Source: Pseudomonas yamanorum
Lineage (GTDB): Bacteria; Pseudomonadota; Gammaproteobacteria; Pseudomonadales; Pseudomonadaceae
Assembly: GCF_013386765.1 (NCBI RefSeq)
Contig: NZ_JACARE010000021.1
Coordinates: forward strand, 1 to 64,000
Length of the DNA: 64,000 bases
Direction of reading: 5' to 3'
The first letter of the stretch is position 1. The number at the start of each line of letters is the position of its first letter. A program made the position numbers and the translations under genes. The notes below the pieces were generated by a model that had not been told where the DNA came from, did not search any database, and saw only the letters and a program-made list of their open reading frames with translations. Below are positions 26,004 to 34,774 of the stretch, one piece after another.

Positions 26004-27593
26004 TTGATCTCCACAGCTAACATCACCATGCAGTTCGGCGCCAAGCCGCTCTTTGAGAACGTTTCGGTCAAGTTCGGCGCAGGTAACCGTTATGGCCTGA
26101 TCGGTGCCAACGGTTGCGGCAAGTCGACCTTCATGAAAATCCTCGGTGGTGACCTCGACCCATCGGGCGGCCAGGTCATGCTGGAGCCGAACGTGCGCCT
26201 GGGTAAGCTGCGCCAGGACCAGTTCGCCTACGAAGAATTCACCGTACTCGACACCGTGATCATGGGTCACGAAGAGCTGTGGAAGGTCAAGGCCGAGCGC
26301 GACCGCATCTACTCGCTGCCGGAAATGACCGAAGACGACGGCATGGCCGTTGCTGAACTGGAAACCGACTTCGCCGAGATGGACGGCTACACCGCCGAAT
26401 CCCGCGCTGGCGAGTTGCTGCTGGGCCTGGGTATCGGCATCGAGCAGCACAACGGCCCGATGAGCGAAGTGTCGCCAGGCTGGAAGCTGCGTGTGTTGCT
26501 GGCCCAGGCACTGTTTTCCGATCCGGAAGTGTTGCTGCTCGACGAGCCAACCAACCACCTGGACATCAACACCATTCGCTGGCTGGAAAACATCCTGACC
26601 CAGCGTAACAGCCTGATGATCATCATCTCTCACGACCGTCACTTCCTGAACAGCGTCTGCACCCACATGGCCGACCTGGACTACGGCGAGCTGCGCCTGT
26701 TCCCGGGCAACTACGACGAATACATGACCGTGGCGACCCAGTCCCGCGAGCAGTTGCTGTCGGACAACGCCAAGAAGAAAGCCCAGATCTCCGAGCTGCA
26801 ATCGTTCGTGAGCCGCTTCTCGGCCAACGCCTCGAAAGCCAAGCAGGCCACTTCCCGCGCCAAGGCGATCGACAAGATCCAGCTGGCCGAAGTCAAGCCG
26901 TCGAGCCGCGTCAGCCCGTTCATCCGCTTTGACCAGACCAAGAAGCTGCACCGCCAGGCGGTCATCGTCGATCGCATGGCCAAAGGCTTTGACGGCAAGA
27001 CCTTGTTCAAGGACTTCAGCTTCCAGGTTGAAGCCGGCGAGCGCGTGGCAATCATTGGCCCGAACGGTATCGGCAAGACCACCCTGCTGCGCACCCTGGT
27101 CAACGAACTGACCCCGGATGCAGGCACCGTGAAATGGACCGACGCCGCTGAACTGGGCTACTACGCCCAGGACCACGCTTCGGACTTCGAAGACGAATCC
27201 AACCTGTTCGATTGGATGGGCCGCTGGACCAAGGAAGGCGAGCAAGTGGTTCGCGGCACCCTGGGCCGCATGCTGTTCTCCAACGACGAGATCCTCAAGT
27301 CGGTGAAGGTGATTTCCGGTGGTGAGCAAGGCCGCATGCTGTTCGGCAAGCTGATCCTGCAAAAGCCGAACGTGCTGATCATGGACGAACCGACCAACCA
27401 CTTGGACATGGAATCCATCGAGGCGCTGAACCTGGCGCTGGAAAACTACGCGGGCACGCTGATCTTCGTCAGCCATGACCGTGAGTTCGTATCGTCCCTG
27501 GCGACCCGCATCATCGAGCTGAGCCCGAGCGGCGTGATCGACTTCAGCGGTACTTATGACGACTACCTGCGTAGCCAAGGCGTGGTTTTCTAA
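26004..27593 (+). CDS. ybiT: ABC-F family ATPase YbiT
   Basis: Soluble protein of 529 residues with two ATP-binding cassettes and no membrane part, nearly the length of E. coli YbiT (530) and very similar through MQFGAKPLFENVSVKFG, KSTFMKILGG, LLDEPTNHLD and SRFSANASKAKQATSRAKAI. Walker A is GANGCGKST in the first half and GPNGIGKTT in the second. ABC-F proteins of this type act on the ribosome during translation stress. The start is TTG 26004, with AGGTAAAG ahead of it. A strong terminator follows. Confidence 0.94.
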   Translation: MISTANITMQFGAKPLFENVSVKFGAGNRYGLIGANGCGKSTFMKILGGDLDPSGGQVMLEPNVRLGKLRQDQFAYEEFTVLDTVIMGHEELWKVKAERDRIYSLPEMTEDDGMAVAELETDFAEMDGYTAESRAGELLLGLGIGIEQHNGPMSEVSPGWKLRVLLAQALFSDPEVLLLDEPTNHLDINTIRWLENILTQRNSLMIIISHDRHFLNSVCTHMADLDYGELRLFPGNYDEYMTVATQSREQLLSDNAKKKAQISELQSFVSRFSANASKAKQATSRAKAIDKIQLAEVKPSSRVSPFIRFDQTKKLHRQAVIVDRMAKGFDGKTLFKDFSFQVEAGERVAIIGPNGIGKTTLLRTLVNELTPDAGTVKWTDAAELGYYAQDHASDFEDESNLFDWMGRWTKEGEQVVRGTLGRMLFSNDEILKSVKVISGGEQGRMLFGKLILQKPNVLIMDEPTNHLDMESIEALNLALENYAGTLIFVSHDREFVSSLATRIIELSPSGVIDFSGTYDDYLRSQGVVF

Positions 27594-27616
27594 GCACCGC
27601 CTGCCGTAGAAACGCC

Positions 27617-27646
27617 AAAGCCCCGTCCAGTGTGACGGGGCTTTTT
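27617..27646 (+). terminator. Rho-independent terminator of ybiT
   Basis: AAGCCCCGTC and GACGGGGCTT pair around CAGTGT and run into TTTTT, 24 bases after the ybiT stop codon. Confidence 0.9.
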
Positions 27647-27664
27647 CATTTCAGGGGCGCACAT

Positions 27665-27758
27665 TGTGGCGAGGGAGCTTGCTCCCGCTGGGGTGCGAAG
27701 CGCCCCCAGAAGTTTGCGACTGCTACGCAGTCGAACGGGAGCAAGCTCCCTCGCCACA
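27665..27758. repeat. REPIN, class B
   Basis: Inverted copies of GGCGAGGGAGCTTGCTCCCG-type sequence flank a centre with GGGGTGCGAAGCGCCCCC and CTGCTACGCAG stems. First of three class B copies (others at 44561 and 49384). Confidence 0.9.
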
Positions 27759-27846
27759 GGTTCTCGCGGAAAATTAGATAGCCTGCTTCCTTTTGCTCCG
27801 GGCCCTTGCCATGATGCACTCACCGCCCGCCCGCGAACGAGTCCCC

Positions 27847-29031
27847 ATGCCTGCCCCACAGCCCGCCGCCCCCAGCTCCCTGTCGATCACCCTGCAGATC
27901 GTCTCCATCGTTTTCTACACCTTTATCGCGTTCATCTGCATCGGCCTGCCGATTGCGGTGATTCCCGGCTACGTCCATGGCGAACTGGGCTTCAGCGCGG
28001 TAATCGCCGGGATAACCATCGGCTCTCAATACCTGGCAACGCTGCTCAGCCGCCCCATGGCGGGCCGCATGTCCGACAATGTCGGCACCAAGCGCGCCAT
28101 CGTGCTGGGCTTGAGCGGGATCCTGCTGAGCGGTGTGCTGACGTTTATCGCCACGCTGGTGCAAAGCCTGCCATTGCTGAGCCTCGGCATCTTGATCGTC
28201 GGCCGCCTGTTGCTGGGCGTGGCCCAGGGCCTGATCGGCGTCGGTACCATCAGCTGGTGCATGGGCGCGGTGGGCGCCGAACACACCGCGCGCTCGATCT
28301 CGTGGAACGGTATCGCCTCCTACGGCGCAATTGCGATTGGCGCGCCGCTGGGCGTGGTGATGGTTGCCGATTACGGCTACACCAGCCTCGGGATCGCGCT
28401 CACGGTGCTATCGGCCCTGGGCCTGCTGCTGATCCGCAATAAACCCTCGGTGCCCGTGGTACGCGGCGAGCGCCTGCCGTTCTGGGCCGTGTTCGGACGC
28501 ATTGCGCCGTTTGGCGCCAGCCTTTGCCTGGCATCGATCGGCTACGGCACCCTCACCACCTTTATCACCCTGTACTACCTGAGCCGTGGCTGGACTGGCG
28601 CCGCCTGGTGCCTCACGGTATTTGGCGTGTGTTTTATTCTGTCGCGCCTGGTGTTTATCTCCGCCATCAACCGTTTCGGCGGGTTCACCGCGGCGATTGC
28701 CTGCATGACCATCGAAACCCTCGGCCTTACGCTGCTGTGGCTGGCACCGTCCACCGGCGTGGCGTTGATTGGCGCCGGGCTGACCGGCTTTGGGTTATCA
28801 CTGGTGTACCCGGCGCTGGGCGTGGAGGCGATCAAGCAGGTGCCCAACAGCAGCCGGGGCGCCGGGTTGAGTGCGTATGCAGTGTTTTTTGATCTGGCGC
28901 TGGCAATTGCCGGGCCGGTGATGGGCGCGGTGGCGTTGAACCTGGGCTATTCGTGGATCTTCTTCTGCGCCGCCCTGCTCTCGGTCACCGGCCTGGGCCT
29001 GACCTTGATGCTCAAGCGCCGCGCTTACTGA
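27847..29031 (+). CDS. MFS transporter, YhhS/YfcJ-like
   Basis: Twelve-helix carrier of 394 residues that follows E. coli YhhS/YfcJ block by block: IGLPLAVLPGYVH-like IGLPIAVIPGYVHGELGFSA, YLATLLSRPMAGRMSD, ISWNGIASYGA, and SLVYPALGVEAIKQVP. These proteins are drug or metabolite exporters with poorly known substrates; YhhS has been linked to glyphosate tolerance. ATG 27847 aligns best with the E. coli N terminus; ATG 27811 is also open. The stop overlaps the stop of the convergent hydrolase gene by seven bases. Confidence 0.87.
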   Translation: MPAPQPAAPSSLSITLQIVSIVFYTFIAFICIGLPIAVIPGYVHGELGFSAVIAGITIGSQYLATLLSRPMAGRMSDNVGTKRAIVLGLSGILLSGVLTFIATLVQSLPLLSLGILIVGRLLLGVAQGLIGVGTISWCMGAVGAEHTARSISWNGIASYGAIAIGAPLGVVMVADYGYTSLGIALTVLSALGLLLIRNKPSVPVVRGERLPFWAVFGRIAPFGASLCLASIGYGTLTTFITLYYLSRGWTGAAWCLTVFGVCFILSRLVFISAINRFGGFTAAIACMTIETLGLTLLWLAPSTGVALIGAGLTGFGLSLVYPALGVEAIKQVPNSSRGAGLSAYAVFFDLALAIAGPVMGAVALNLGYSWIFFCAALLSVTGLGLTLMLKRRAY

Positions 29032-30062
29032 TCAGCCGTCTGCAAGCCCGCCCGGGTGGATTGCCCCAGGGTGTGATTGAAGAACCGCCCGGCCTCGGAA
29101 ATCAGGTCACGGTGGATGCTTTCACGGTCCACCCCGTCCGCATCGGTGCACATGGCGGGCATCGCGGCCAGTTGGCTCTCATCGCAAGGGGCCATGAACA
29201 CGAAGTGCCCTGCCCCGGCCAACAGCTTGAAGTCCGGCGGTTCAGGCAGCTTGCGCGCCAGGGCCTCGGCGTTCTTGTCCACGGCCACCAGCTTGTCGCC
29301 ATCGCCACTGTAGAGCAGCACCGGCACATGCACGTCTGCCAGGGTATGGCGACCAAACATCAGGCTCAATGGCGCCATCAACATCAAGGCGTGGATGCGC
29401 GGGTCTGCCTGGGGTTGCAGGTCGTCACGGTCGACGATCAGTTCGCCCTTGGTTGTGCAGGCATCGCGATCTTCTGGGCGTTGCTGGCAATAGCGGCGCA
29501 GGCGGTCCAGGTCGGGTTTGGCACCGGCCAGGATCAGCGCGGTCTCGCCACCGGCCGAGTAACCGATGACGCCCACCTGGTCGACGTTGACGAACGGCGA
29601 CAGCATCGGGTCGCCGAGGGTGGCGGTGATGGCTTCGGAAATCTGGATCGGGCGCCCATACAGGTTGCTCAAGGTGCCCAGGCGGCTGTGGTCCTTGTAG
29701 TTGTCGCCCGGGTGCAGCACCGCCACCACCACAAAACCCTTGCGTGCCAGAGAGGTGGCAAGGTCGTGCAAGGCCAGGGGCGTGCCGGTGTTGCCGTGGG
29801 ACAGCATCAACATCGGAAAGCGGCCAATGGCGATCTTCGAGTCTTCAGTGGCGGCAATGTGATAAGCGCCCACCTGGGTGGTGTGTTCCAGGCCGGTGGA
29901 CGGATAGAACGCGACGGCTTTCATCGGCTGCAGGTCCAGCGGGTCGAGAAACGTCATGCGGTGAAAGCCCACACTCCAATGAGGGTGCGGCGCAGGCGCG
30001 GCTTGCACTGAAATCAGGCCGCCGAGCAGGGAAAGAACCAAGACTGCACAAAGACGCATCAT
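29025..30062 (-). CDS. Secreted alpha/beta hydrolase (PAF-acetylhydrolase/dienelactone hydrolase-like)
   Basis: 345-residue protein with a signal peptide (MMRLCAVLVLSLLGGLISVQAA). The fold shows the oxyanion strand PMLMLSHGNTGT, the nucleophile elbow GYSAGGETAL, and a late histidine in AGAGHFVF, which completes a Ser-Asp-His triad. Similar proteins are called platelet-activating factor acetylhydrolase-like or dienelactone hydrolase-like. Natural substrate unknown. ATG 30062 has AAGGTGG nine bases before it, which beats the farther ATG at 30113. Confidence 0.85.
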   Translation of the reverse strand: MMRLCAVLVLSLLGGLISVQAAPAPHPHWSVGFHRMTFLDPLDLQPMKAVAFYPSTGLEHTTQVGAYHIAATEDSKIAIGRFPMLMLSHGNTGTPLALHDLATSLARKGFVVVAVLHPGDNYKDHSRLGTLSNLYGRPIQISEAITATLGDPMLSPFVNVDQVGVIGYSAGGETALILAGAKPDLDRLRRYCQQRPEDRDACTTKGELIVDRDDLQPQADPRIHALMLMAPLSLMFGRHTLADVHVPVLLYSGDGDKLVAVDKNAEALARKLPEPPDFKLLAGAGHFVFMAPCDESQLAAMPAMCTDADGVDRESIHRDLISEAGRFFNHTLGQSTRAGLQTADQ

Positions 30063-30187
30063 GGGGATGTCCACCTTTGTTGCGTAAGCCCGCGTAGCTA
30101 TTGAAATATCCATGGTTCAGGCGCTCGGACTGGCAGGGTTTACCCATGCGTGCATAACCTGGGCCAAAGTAGTGACAGCGGGTAAAC

Positions 30188-30238
30188 GAAAAAACTCCGT
30201 ACTCCGATCGCTTTTCAGGCGAGCAGAATACAGAGTTT
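30188..30238 (-). terminator. Terminator of azoR
   Basis: On the minus strand an imperfect stem (AACTCTGTATTC with GGAGTACGGAGTT) is followed by TTTTTT, about 50 bases after the azoR stop. Confidence 0.75.
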
Positions 30239-30289
30239 AGGCGCCTCGGATCAGATTGATATCGAGGAGCAGCAAAATTTACACAAGTC

Positions 30290-30901
30290 TTACGCGGCAG
30301 CGAACAATTGTTCGTTGATGACTACGTTGGCGTCGCTGATAGCCTTGTTGCGCACTTCTTCGCCGTAGCCCAGGCCGTGAGCGCGGACGATTTCGATGTC
30401 GGTGATACCGAGGAAACCCAGCAGCACTTTCAAGTAGTCTTCGTGCGCCACACCGGTAGGCTGGCCAACGTGCAGGCCGCCGGATGTCGACACGATGATG
30501 ACTTTCTTGCCACCGGCCAGGCCTTCAGGGCCGTTTTCGGTGTAGCGGAAAGTCTGGCCGGCAACGGCGATACGGTCGATCCACGCCTTGAGCTGGGTCG
30601 GAATGGTGAAGTTGTACATCGGTGCAGCCAATACAATCGCGTCGGCGGCGAGGAATTCGGCAAGGGTGTTGGCACTCAGCTCGGCTTCGTGCTTCTGCAC
30701 GGCATCACGCAATTCGGCAGCGGTGCCCAGTGCACCCAGGGTCACGCCGGAAAAGTGGTTGATGCCTTCGCCAGCCAAGTCACGGTAGGTCACTTCAACG
30801 CCTGGCTCGGCTGCCTGCCAGGTCTTGACGACGCCGGCGCTCAACTGACGGGAAACCGAGTTGTCGCCGAGGATGCTTGAATCGATATGCAACAGTTTCA
30901 T
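30290..30901 (-). CDS. azoR: FMN-dependent NADH:quinone/azo reductase AzoR
   Basis: Flavodoxin-fold oxidoreductase of 203 residues, the usual AzoR length. It has the N-terminal phosphate-binding MKLLHIDSSILGDNSVSRQLS, the flavin motif PMYNFTIPTQLKAWIDRI and VSTSGGLH. It reduces quinones and azo compounds in two-electron steps and protects from thiol or quinone stress. ATG 30901 has a weak GGAGATAACCC leader. AraC and LysR genes lie upstream, and either could respond to quinone-like compounds and control it. Confidence 0.93.
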   Translation of the reverse strand: MKLLHIDSSILGDNSVSRQLSAGVVKTWQAAEPGVEVTYRDLAGEGINHFSGVTLGALGTAAELRDAVQKHEAELSANTLAEFLAADAIVLAAPMYNFTIPTQLKAWIDRIAVAGQTFRYTENGPEGLAGGKKVIIVSTSGGLHVGQPTGVAHEDYLKVLLGFLGITDIEIVRAHGLGYGEEVRNKAISDANVVINEQLFAAA

Positions 30902-31021
30902 GGGTTATCTCCAAGTAAGCATCGCCAGGGGCGACGGAATGGAAATAAGCCTACAGATGAAACCAATCGACGATTAGTCGGACAGAATGCGATTGTTTGT
31001 CCCACTGACAGGACAGTGATT

Positions 31022-31960
31022 CTAATGTGACGAAACATAGATAGACGCACTCGTGGGTGCAGGCAACGCATAGGTGCGCTTCATCCAGTCAATCTCTTCA
31101 TGGGGCGTGCGCCCAAAAAACCGCTTGAACTCACGGCTGAACTGCGAGGCGCTCTCGTACCCGACCTTGGCGCAGGCCGTGGCGGCAGTGATGTCACTCC
31201 TCAGCATCAGCAGCCGCGCCTGGTGCAAGCGCGTCGACTTCAGGTACTGCATGGGCGAGGTGTCGGTCACCGTGCGAAAGTGCGCATGAAAACTCGGCAC
31301 GCTCATCATCGCTTCGTTGGCCAGCTCTTCCACCCCCAGGCGCTGGTCATAACACGCGTGGATCTTGCGAATCGCCCGGGCCACCTTGCCGAACTGGCCC
31401 TGGAGATTCAGTGCCGCACGCATCGAGCCGCCCTGCTCGCCTGTGAGGATGCGGTAGTAGATTTCCCGCATCAGGGTCGGGCCGAGTACCTGTGCTTCAA
31501 CCGGCACGCTCATCACCTCCAGGAAGCGCAACAACGACCCGCTGAGCTTGTCGTCCATCGGCGAGGCGTACATGCCCTTGGGCCTGGCTTGCGGCGATGG
31601 GGCCAACGCGTCGAGTTCCAGCATCAGCTCGGCGGCCAGCTTGAAATCCAGGCGCAGGTACACCGCGAGCATCGGCTCTGCTTCACTGGCCTCGGTTTCC
31701 ATGGTGAACGGCACCGGTACCGAGACCACCAGATAGTGCCGGGCATCGTAGACGTAGACGTCTTCCCCCAGATAACCGCGCTTGCGGCCCTGGCACACGA
31801 TCACGATCCCCGGGTCGTAAAGCACCGGAATCCGCGTCAACGGCCGGTTGGAACGCAGGAAACGCACGTCATCCAGAGGTGTCAGGTTGTAGCCCTCCAC
31901 GGGCGCCAACTGTCCCATCAAGTCGATGATTCTGCGGTTACGGGGATGTTCAAGGTTCAT
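31022..31960 (-). CDS. AraC-family regulator (AraC_N/YqhC-like)
   Basis: 312-residue activator with an AraC_N type sensor (PF06719-like; PVLYDPGIVIVCQGRKRGYLG, YLVVSVPVPFTMETEASEAEP) and two C-terminal helix-turn-helix units (GVEELANEAMMSVPSFHAHFR; AATACAKVGYESASQFSREFKRFFG). Relatives such as YqhC respond to aldehydes and switch on oxidoreductases. It lies 120 bases upstream of azoR on the same strand and 123 bases from the divergent LysR gene. ATG 31960 is taken because the longer frame runs into the LysR promoter region. Confidence 0.87.
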   Translation of the reverse strand: MNLEHPRNRRIIDLMGQLAPVEGYNLTPLDDVRFLRSNRPLTRIPVLYDPGIVIVCQGRKRGYLGEDVYVYDARHYLVVSVPVPFTMETEASEAEPMLAVYLRLDFKLAAELMLELDALAPSPQARPKGMYASPMDDKLSGSLLRFLEVMSVPVEAQVLGPTLMREIYYRILTGEQGGSMRAALNLQGQFGKVARAIRKIHACYDQRLGVEELANEAMMSVPSFHAHFRTVTDTSPMQYLKSTRLHQARLLMLRSDITAATACAKVGYESASQFSREFKRFFGRTPHEEIDWMKRTYALPAPTSASIYVSSH

Positions 31961-32083
31961 CGCAATGCACAGGCCGAGGAAAGCCAGAAGGTAACCCGCC
32001 AATGCTTCAGTGACCAGTTGGGGGTGGATTTGCCGACGTCAGGCGCGGATAGTTCGTCCCATCGACAGGACAATAGGCCCACC

Positions 32084-32992
32084 ATGCAAGATCTGAATGA
32101 CCTCTACTATTTCGCCAAAGTAGTGGAAGCCGGCGGTTTCGCCGCCGCCGGGCGGTTGCTGGGGATTCCCAAGTCCCGACTGTCACGGCGCATTGCCGAG
32201 CTGGAAGAACGCCTCGGCGCACGCTTGCTGCAACGCACCACCCGCCAACTGACACTCACCGCCGTGGGTGAGCGCTACCTGCGCCACTGCCAGGCAATGC
32301 TGCTGGAGGCGGAAATGGCCGACGAAGCCGTGGCCAGCATGTCCAGCGAGCCCCGGGGCCGGCTGCGGGTCAGCAGCCCGGTGGGCCTGGCTCACCAGTT
32401 CCTGCAGACCGTGGTGGCGGAGTTTCTCACCGCCAACCCGCTGGTGCAGCTGGAGATGAACCTGGTCAACCGCCGCGTCGACCTGGTGGCCGAAGGCATT
32501 GATGTGGCCTTGCGCGTGCGTGAACTGGGGGACGAAGACCCGTTGCTGGTGACCAAGCGCCTGCGCCAGGCACAGACCGCCATTGTCGCCAGCCCCGCCT
32601 TTGTGCGTGACCGGCAGATCACCACCCTGGAAGACCTCAAGCAACTGCCGGTGCTGGGCGCCCTGGAAGCAGACCGCATGGTGCACTTCCGCATGCTGAG
32701 CCCGGAGGGCATCAGCCATGACCTGGCCATGGAAGCCCGGCTGGGCATCGACGATTTCCTGGTACGCAAGGCGTGCGCCCTTGCCAGCCTGGGATTTACG
32801 GTGTTGCCGATGATGTATTGCGAGGAGGAGCTGGCCAGCGGCCAGTTGGTGCAACTGTTGCCGCAATGGTCATTGCCGGGCGGCTGGTTGCAGGCGGTTT
32901 ACCCCCATCGGCGCGGCGTGTTGCCGGCCGTGCGAGCCTGGATCGATCACCTGGATAACGCCTTCAAAGGATGTGGAGACCGTTTGTTATGA
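32084..32992 (+). CDS. LysR-family transcriptional regulator
   Basis: 302-residue LysR protein of the CrgA/YhjC-like subgroup. The N-terminal winged helix-turn-helix (MQDLNDLYYFAKVVEAGGFAAAGRLLGIPKSRLSRRIAELEERLG) is followed by a type 2 periplasmic-binding-like effector domain. It is divergent from the AraC gene. Its stop codon overlaps the start of the MmcQ/YjbR gene (ATGA), which shows translational coupling. Confidence 0.9.
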   Translation: MQDLNDLYYFAKVVEAGGFAAAGRLLGIPKSRLSRRIAELEERLGARLLQRTTRQLTLTAVGERYLRHCQAMLLEAEMADEAVASMSSEPRGRLRVSSPVGLAHQFLQTVVAEFLTANPLVQLEMNLVNRRVDLVAEGIDVALRVRELGDEDPLLVTKRLRQAQTAIVASPAFVRDRQITTLEDLKQLPVLGALEADRMVHFRMLSPEGISHDLAMEARLGIDDFLVRKACALASLGFTVLPMMYCEEELASGQLVQLLPQWSLPGGWLQAVYPHRRGVLPAVRAWIDHLDNAFKGCGDRLL

Positions 32993-33351
32993 GAATGACC
33001 GAAGAACAAGTCGCCCAATTTTGCCTGGGCTTGCCCGGCGCGCGGGAAGACTACAAATGGGGCGGCGTGCGGGTGTTTTCCATCGCCGGCAACAAGATGT
33101 TCGCCTTGCAGCACCTGCGGGGTGATTCGCTGGCCTTCAAGGTCGACAAGGAGCTGTTCCTGGGCCACGTAGACCGCCCGGGTATCCATCCGGCGCCGTA
33201 CCTGGCGCGGGCGCAGTGGATCATCATGGAAGCGCCCTACCCGTTGGGCGCCGAAGAACTGCGTGGCCTGTTGCAGCGTTCCCACCAGTTGGTGGTGAGC
33301 AAGCTGCCCAAGCGCACGCAGGTCGGCTTGCTGCTAGAAGATCGAGAATAG
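32989..33351 (+). CDS. MmcQ/YjbR family protein
   Basis: 120-residue cytoplasmic protein with the double-wing fold of the YjbR/CyaY-like family (MTEEQVAQFCLGLPGAREDYKWG, then FALQHLRGDSLAFKVD). Some members bind DNA, but function is unknown. It starts inside the LysR stop codon and so is made from the same message. Its 3' end overlaps the convergent DUF1294 gene by 18 bases. Confidence 0.88.
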   Translation: MRMTEEQVAQFCLGLPGAREDYKWGGVRVFSIAGNKMFALQHLRGDSLAFKVDKELFLGHVDRPGIHPAPYLARAQWIIMEAPYPLGAEELRGLLQRSHQLVVSKLPKRTQVGLLLEDRE

Positions 33352-33717
33352 CGTGCCGCCGAGGAACAACTGGTCAATCCAGAACACCTCGTGCAGTAAC
33401 ACGATCAGCCAGAACGCCACCTGATAAGACACCTTGCGCGTCTTGTGGCGGAACACCTGCTGGGCGATCAACGCCCCCGGCCAGCCGCCTGCCAGCTCCA
33501 CGGCATGCAGGACGTTTTCCGGGGTGCGCCAGCTGTCTTCGCGGGCCTTGCGCTTGTCGCTCCAGTACAGCAGGAACGCCACCACGCTGACCACGCCATA
33601 AGCCACCAGCGGGATCAGCGAAACCCCGCGGTACCACAGCAACGCCGAACCAAACAGCGGCGCGGCGCATAACAGGGCAAACACCAGCGCCTTGAAGCGC
33701 GGATGCTGGATGTTCAT
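33334..33717 (-). CDS. DUF1294 small membrane protein
   Basis: 127 residues with about three or four membrane segments and the DUF1294 signature DKRKAREDSWRTPENVLHAVELAGGWPGALIAQQVFRHKTRK-type block, followed by SYQVAFWLIVLLHEVFW. No biochemical function is known. ATG 33717 overlaps the stop of uppP in an ATGA, so the two are translationally coupled. Confidence 0.87.
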   Translation of the reverse strand: MNIQHPRFKALVFALLCAAPLFGSALLWYRGVSLIPLVAYGVVSVVAFLLYWSDKRKAREDSWRTPENVLHAVELAGGWPGALIAQQVFRHKTRKVSYQVAFWLIVLLHEVFWIDQLFLGGTLFSIF

Positions 33718-34544
33718 GGCTTGACGGCCGACCAGTCGATCCAGCCGAACTGCCAGGTGGCCAGGATCACCAGGCCGAAGGCGATGCGGTACCAGGCAAA
33801 CGCCGCATAGCTGTGGCTGGCGATGAACTTGAGCAGCGCCTTGACCGCGATCATCGCGAAGATGAACGAGGTGACAAAGCCGATGGCAAACACCGGTAAA
33901 TCGTCCGGCTGGAACAGGTGGCGGTACTTGTAGCCCGAGTACACCGCCGCGCCGACCATGGTGGGCATGGCCAGGAAGAACGAGAACTCGGTGGCGGTCT
34001 TGCGTGACAGGCCGAACAACAGGCCGCCGATGATGGTCGCGCCCGAACGCGAGGTACCTGGAATCATCGCCAGGCACTGGGCGAAGCCGACTTTGAGGGC
34101 GTCCTTCCAGGTGATCTGGTCGACGGTTTCGGCGTGCACTTCATGCTGGCGACGCTCGGCCCACAACATGATGACACCGCCCACCACCAGCGCTGCCGCC
34201 ACGGTGATCGGGTTGAACAGGTAATGCTTGATCAGGTCGGCAAATATCACCCCCAGCACCACCGCCGGCAATACGGCGATGATCAGGTTGACGGTGAAGC
34301 GCTGGGCATTGCGCTGGGTCGGCAAGCCGATCACCACGTCCAGGATCTTGCGTCGAAACTCCCACACCACCGCCAGGATTGCGCCCAGCTGGATGATGAT
34401 ATTGAACGCTTCAAAGCGCTCGCCACCGAAGTTGATCAAGTCGGCGACGATAATCTGGTGCCCGGTACTGGAGATCGGCAAAAACTCCGTCAGCCCTTCT
34501 ACAACCCCGAGTATCAGCGCCTGAGCGGCGGTCCAAAGATCCAT
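33714..34544 (-). CDS. uppP: Undecaprenyl-diphosphatase UppP (BacA)
   Basis: Membrane phosphatase of 276 residues that recycles the C55 carrier for peptidoglycan and O-antigen synthesis and gives bacitracin resistance. It has the catalytic blocks GVVEGLTEFLPISSTGH (conserved glutamates) and PGTSRSGATIIGGLL. Several membrane segments; close to the 273 residues of E. coli BacA. ATG 34544 follows GGGGGAA. It is divergent from the chemoreceptor gene. Confidence 0.95.
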   Translation of the reverse strand: MDLWTAAQALILGVVEGLTEFLPISSTGHQIIVADLINFGGERFEAFNIIIQLGAILAVVWEFRRKILDVVIGLPTQRNAQRFTVNLIIAVLPAVVLGVIFADLIKHYLFNPITVAAALVVGGVIMLWAERRQHEVHAETVDQITWKDALKVGFAQCLAMIPGTSRSGATIIGGLLFGLSRKTATEFSFFLAMPTMVGAAVYSGYKYRHLFQPDDLPVFAIGFVTSFIFAMIAVKALLKFIASHSYAAFAWYRIAFGLVILATWQFGWIDWSAVKP

Positions 34545-34774
34545 CGATTCCCCCAAAGGTCATGCCTGTGGCACGCCTCTAACATAATTTTTTAAGTGTT
34601 CACTAACGACGAATGCGCGGCGAAAGCAGCGCAGATAATCAAGACCGGGCTGCGAAAATTCCGTGAAAAATCAGGCAGGACTCAGGTTTTTTGATTCTGG
34701 GCCGAAAGCCTATCAGACAAGCCGGAAATGTCGATGCGGCACCTAAAATTATAAGAACACGGAGTGACAGGACC

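Noticed and set aside
31100..32083. Upstream extension of the LysR frame
   Set aside because: It crosses the AraC gene on the other strand; the LysR fold begins exactly at the ATG at 32084.
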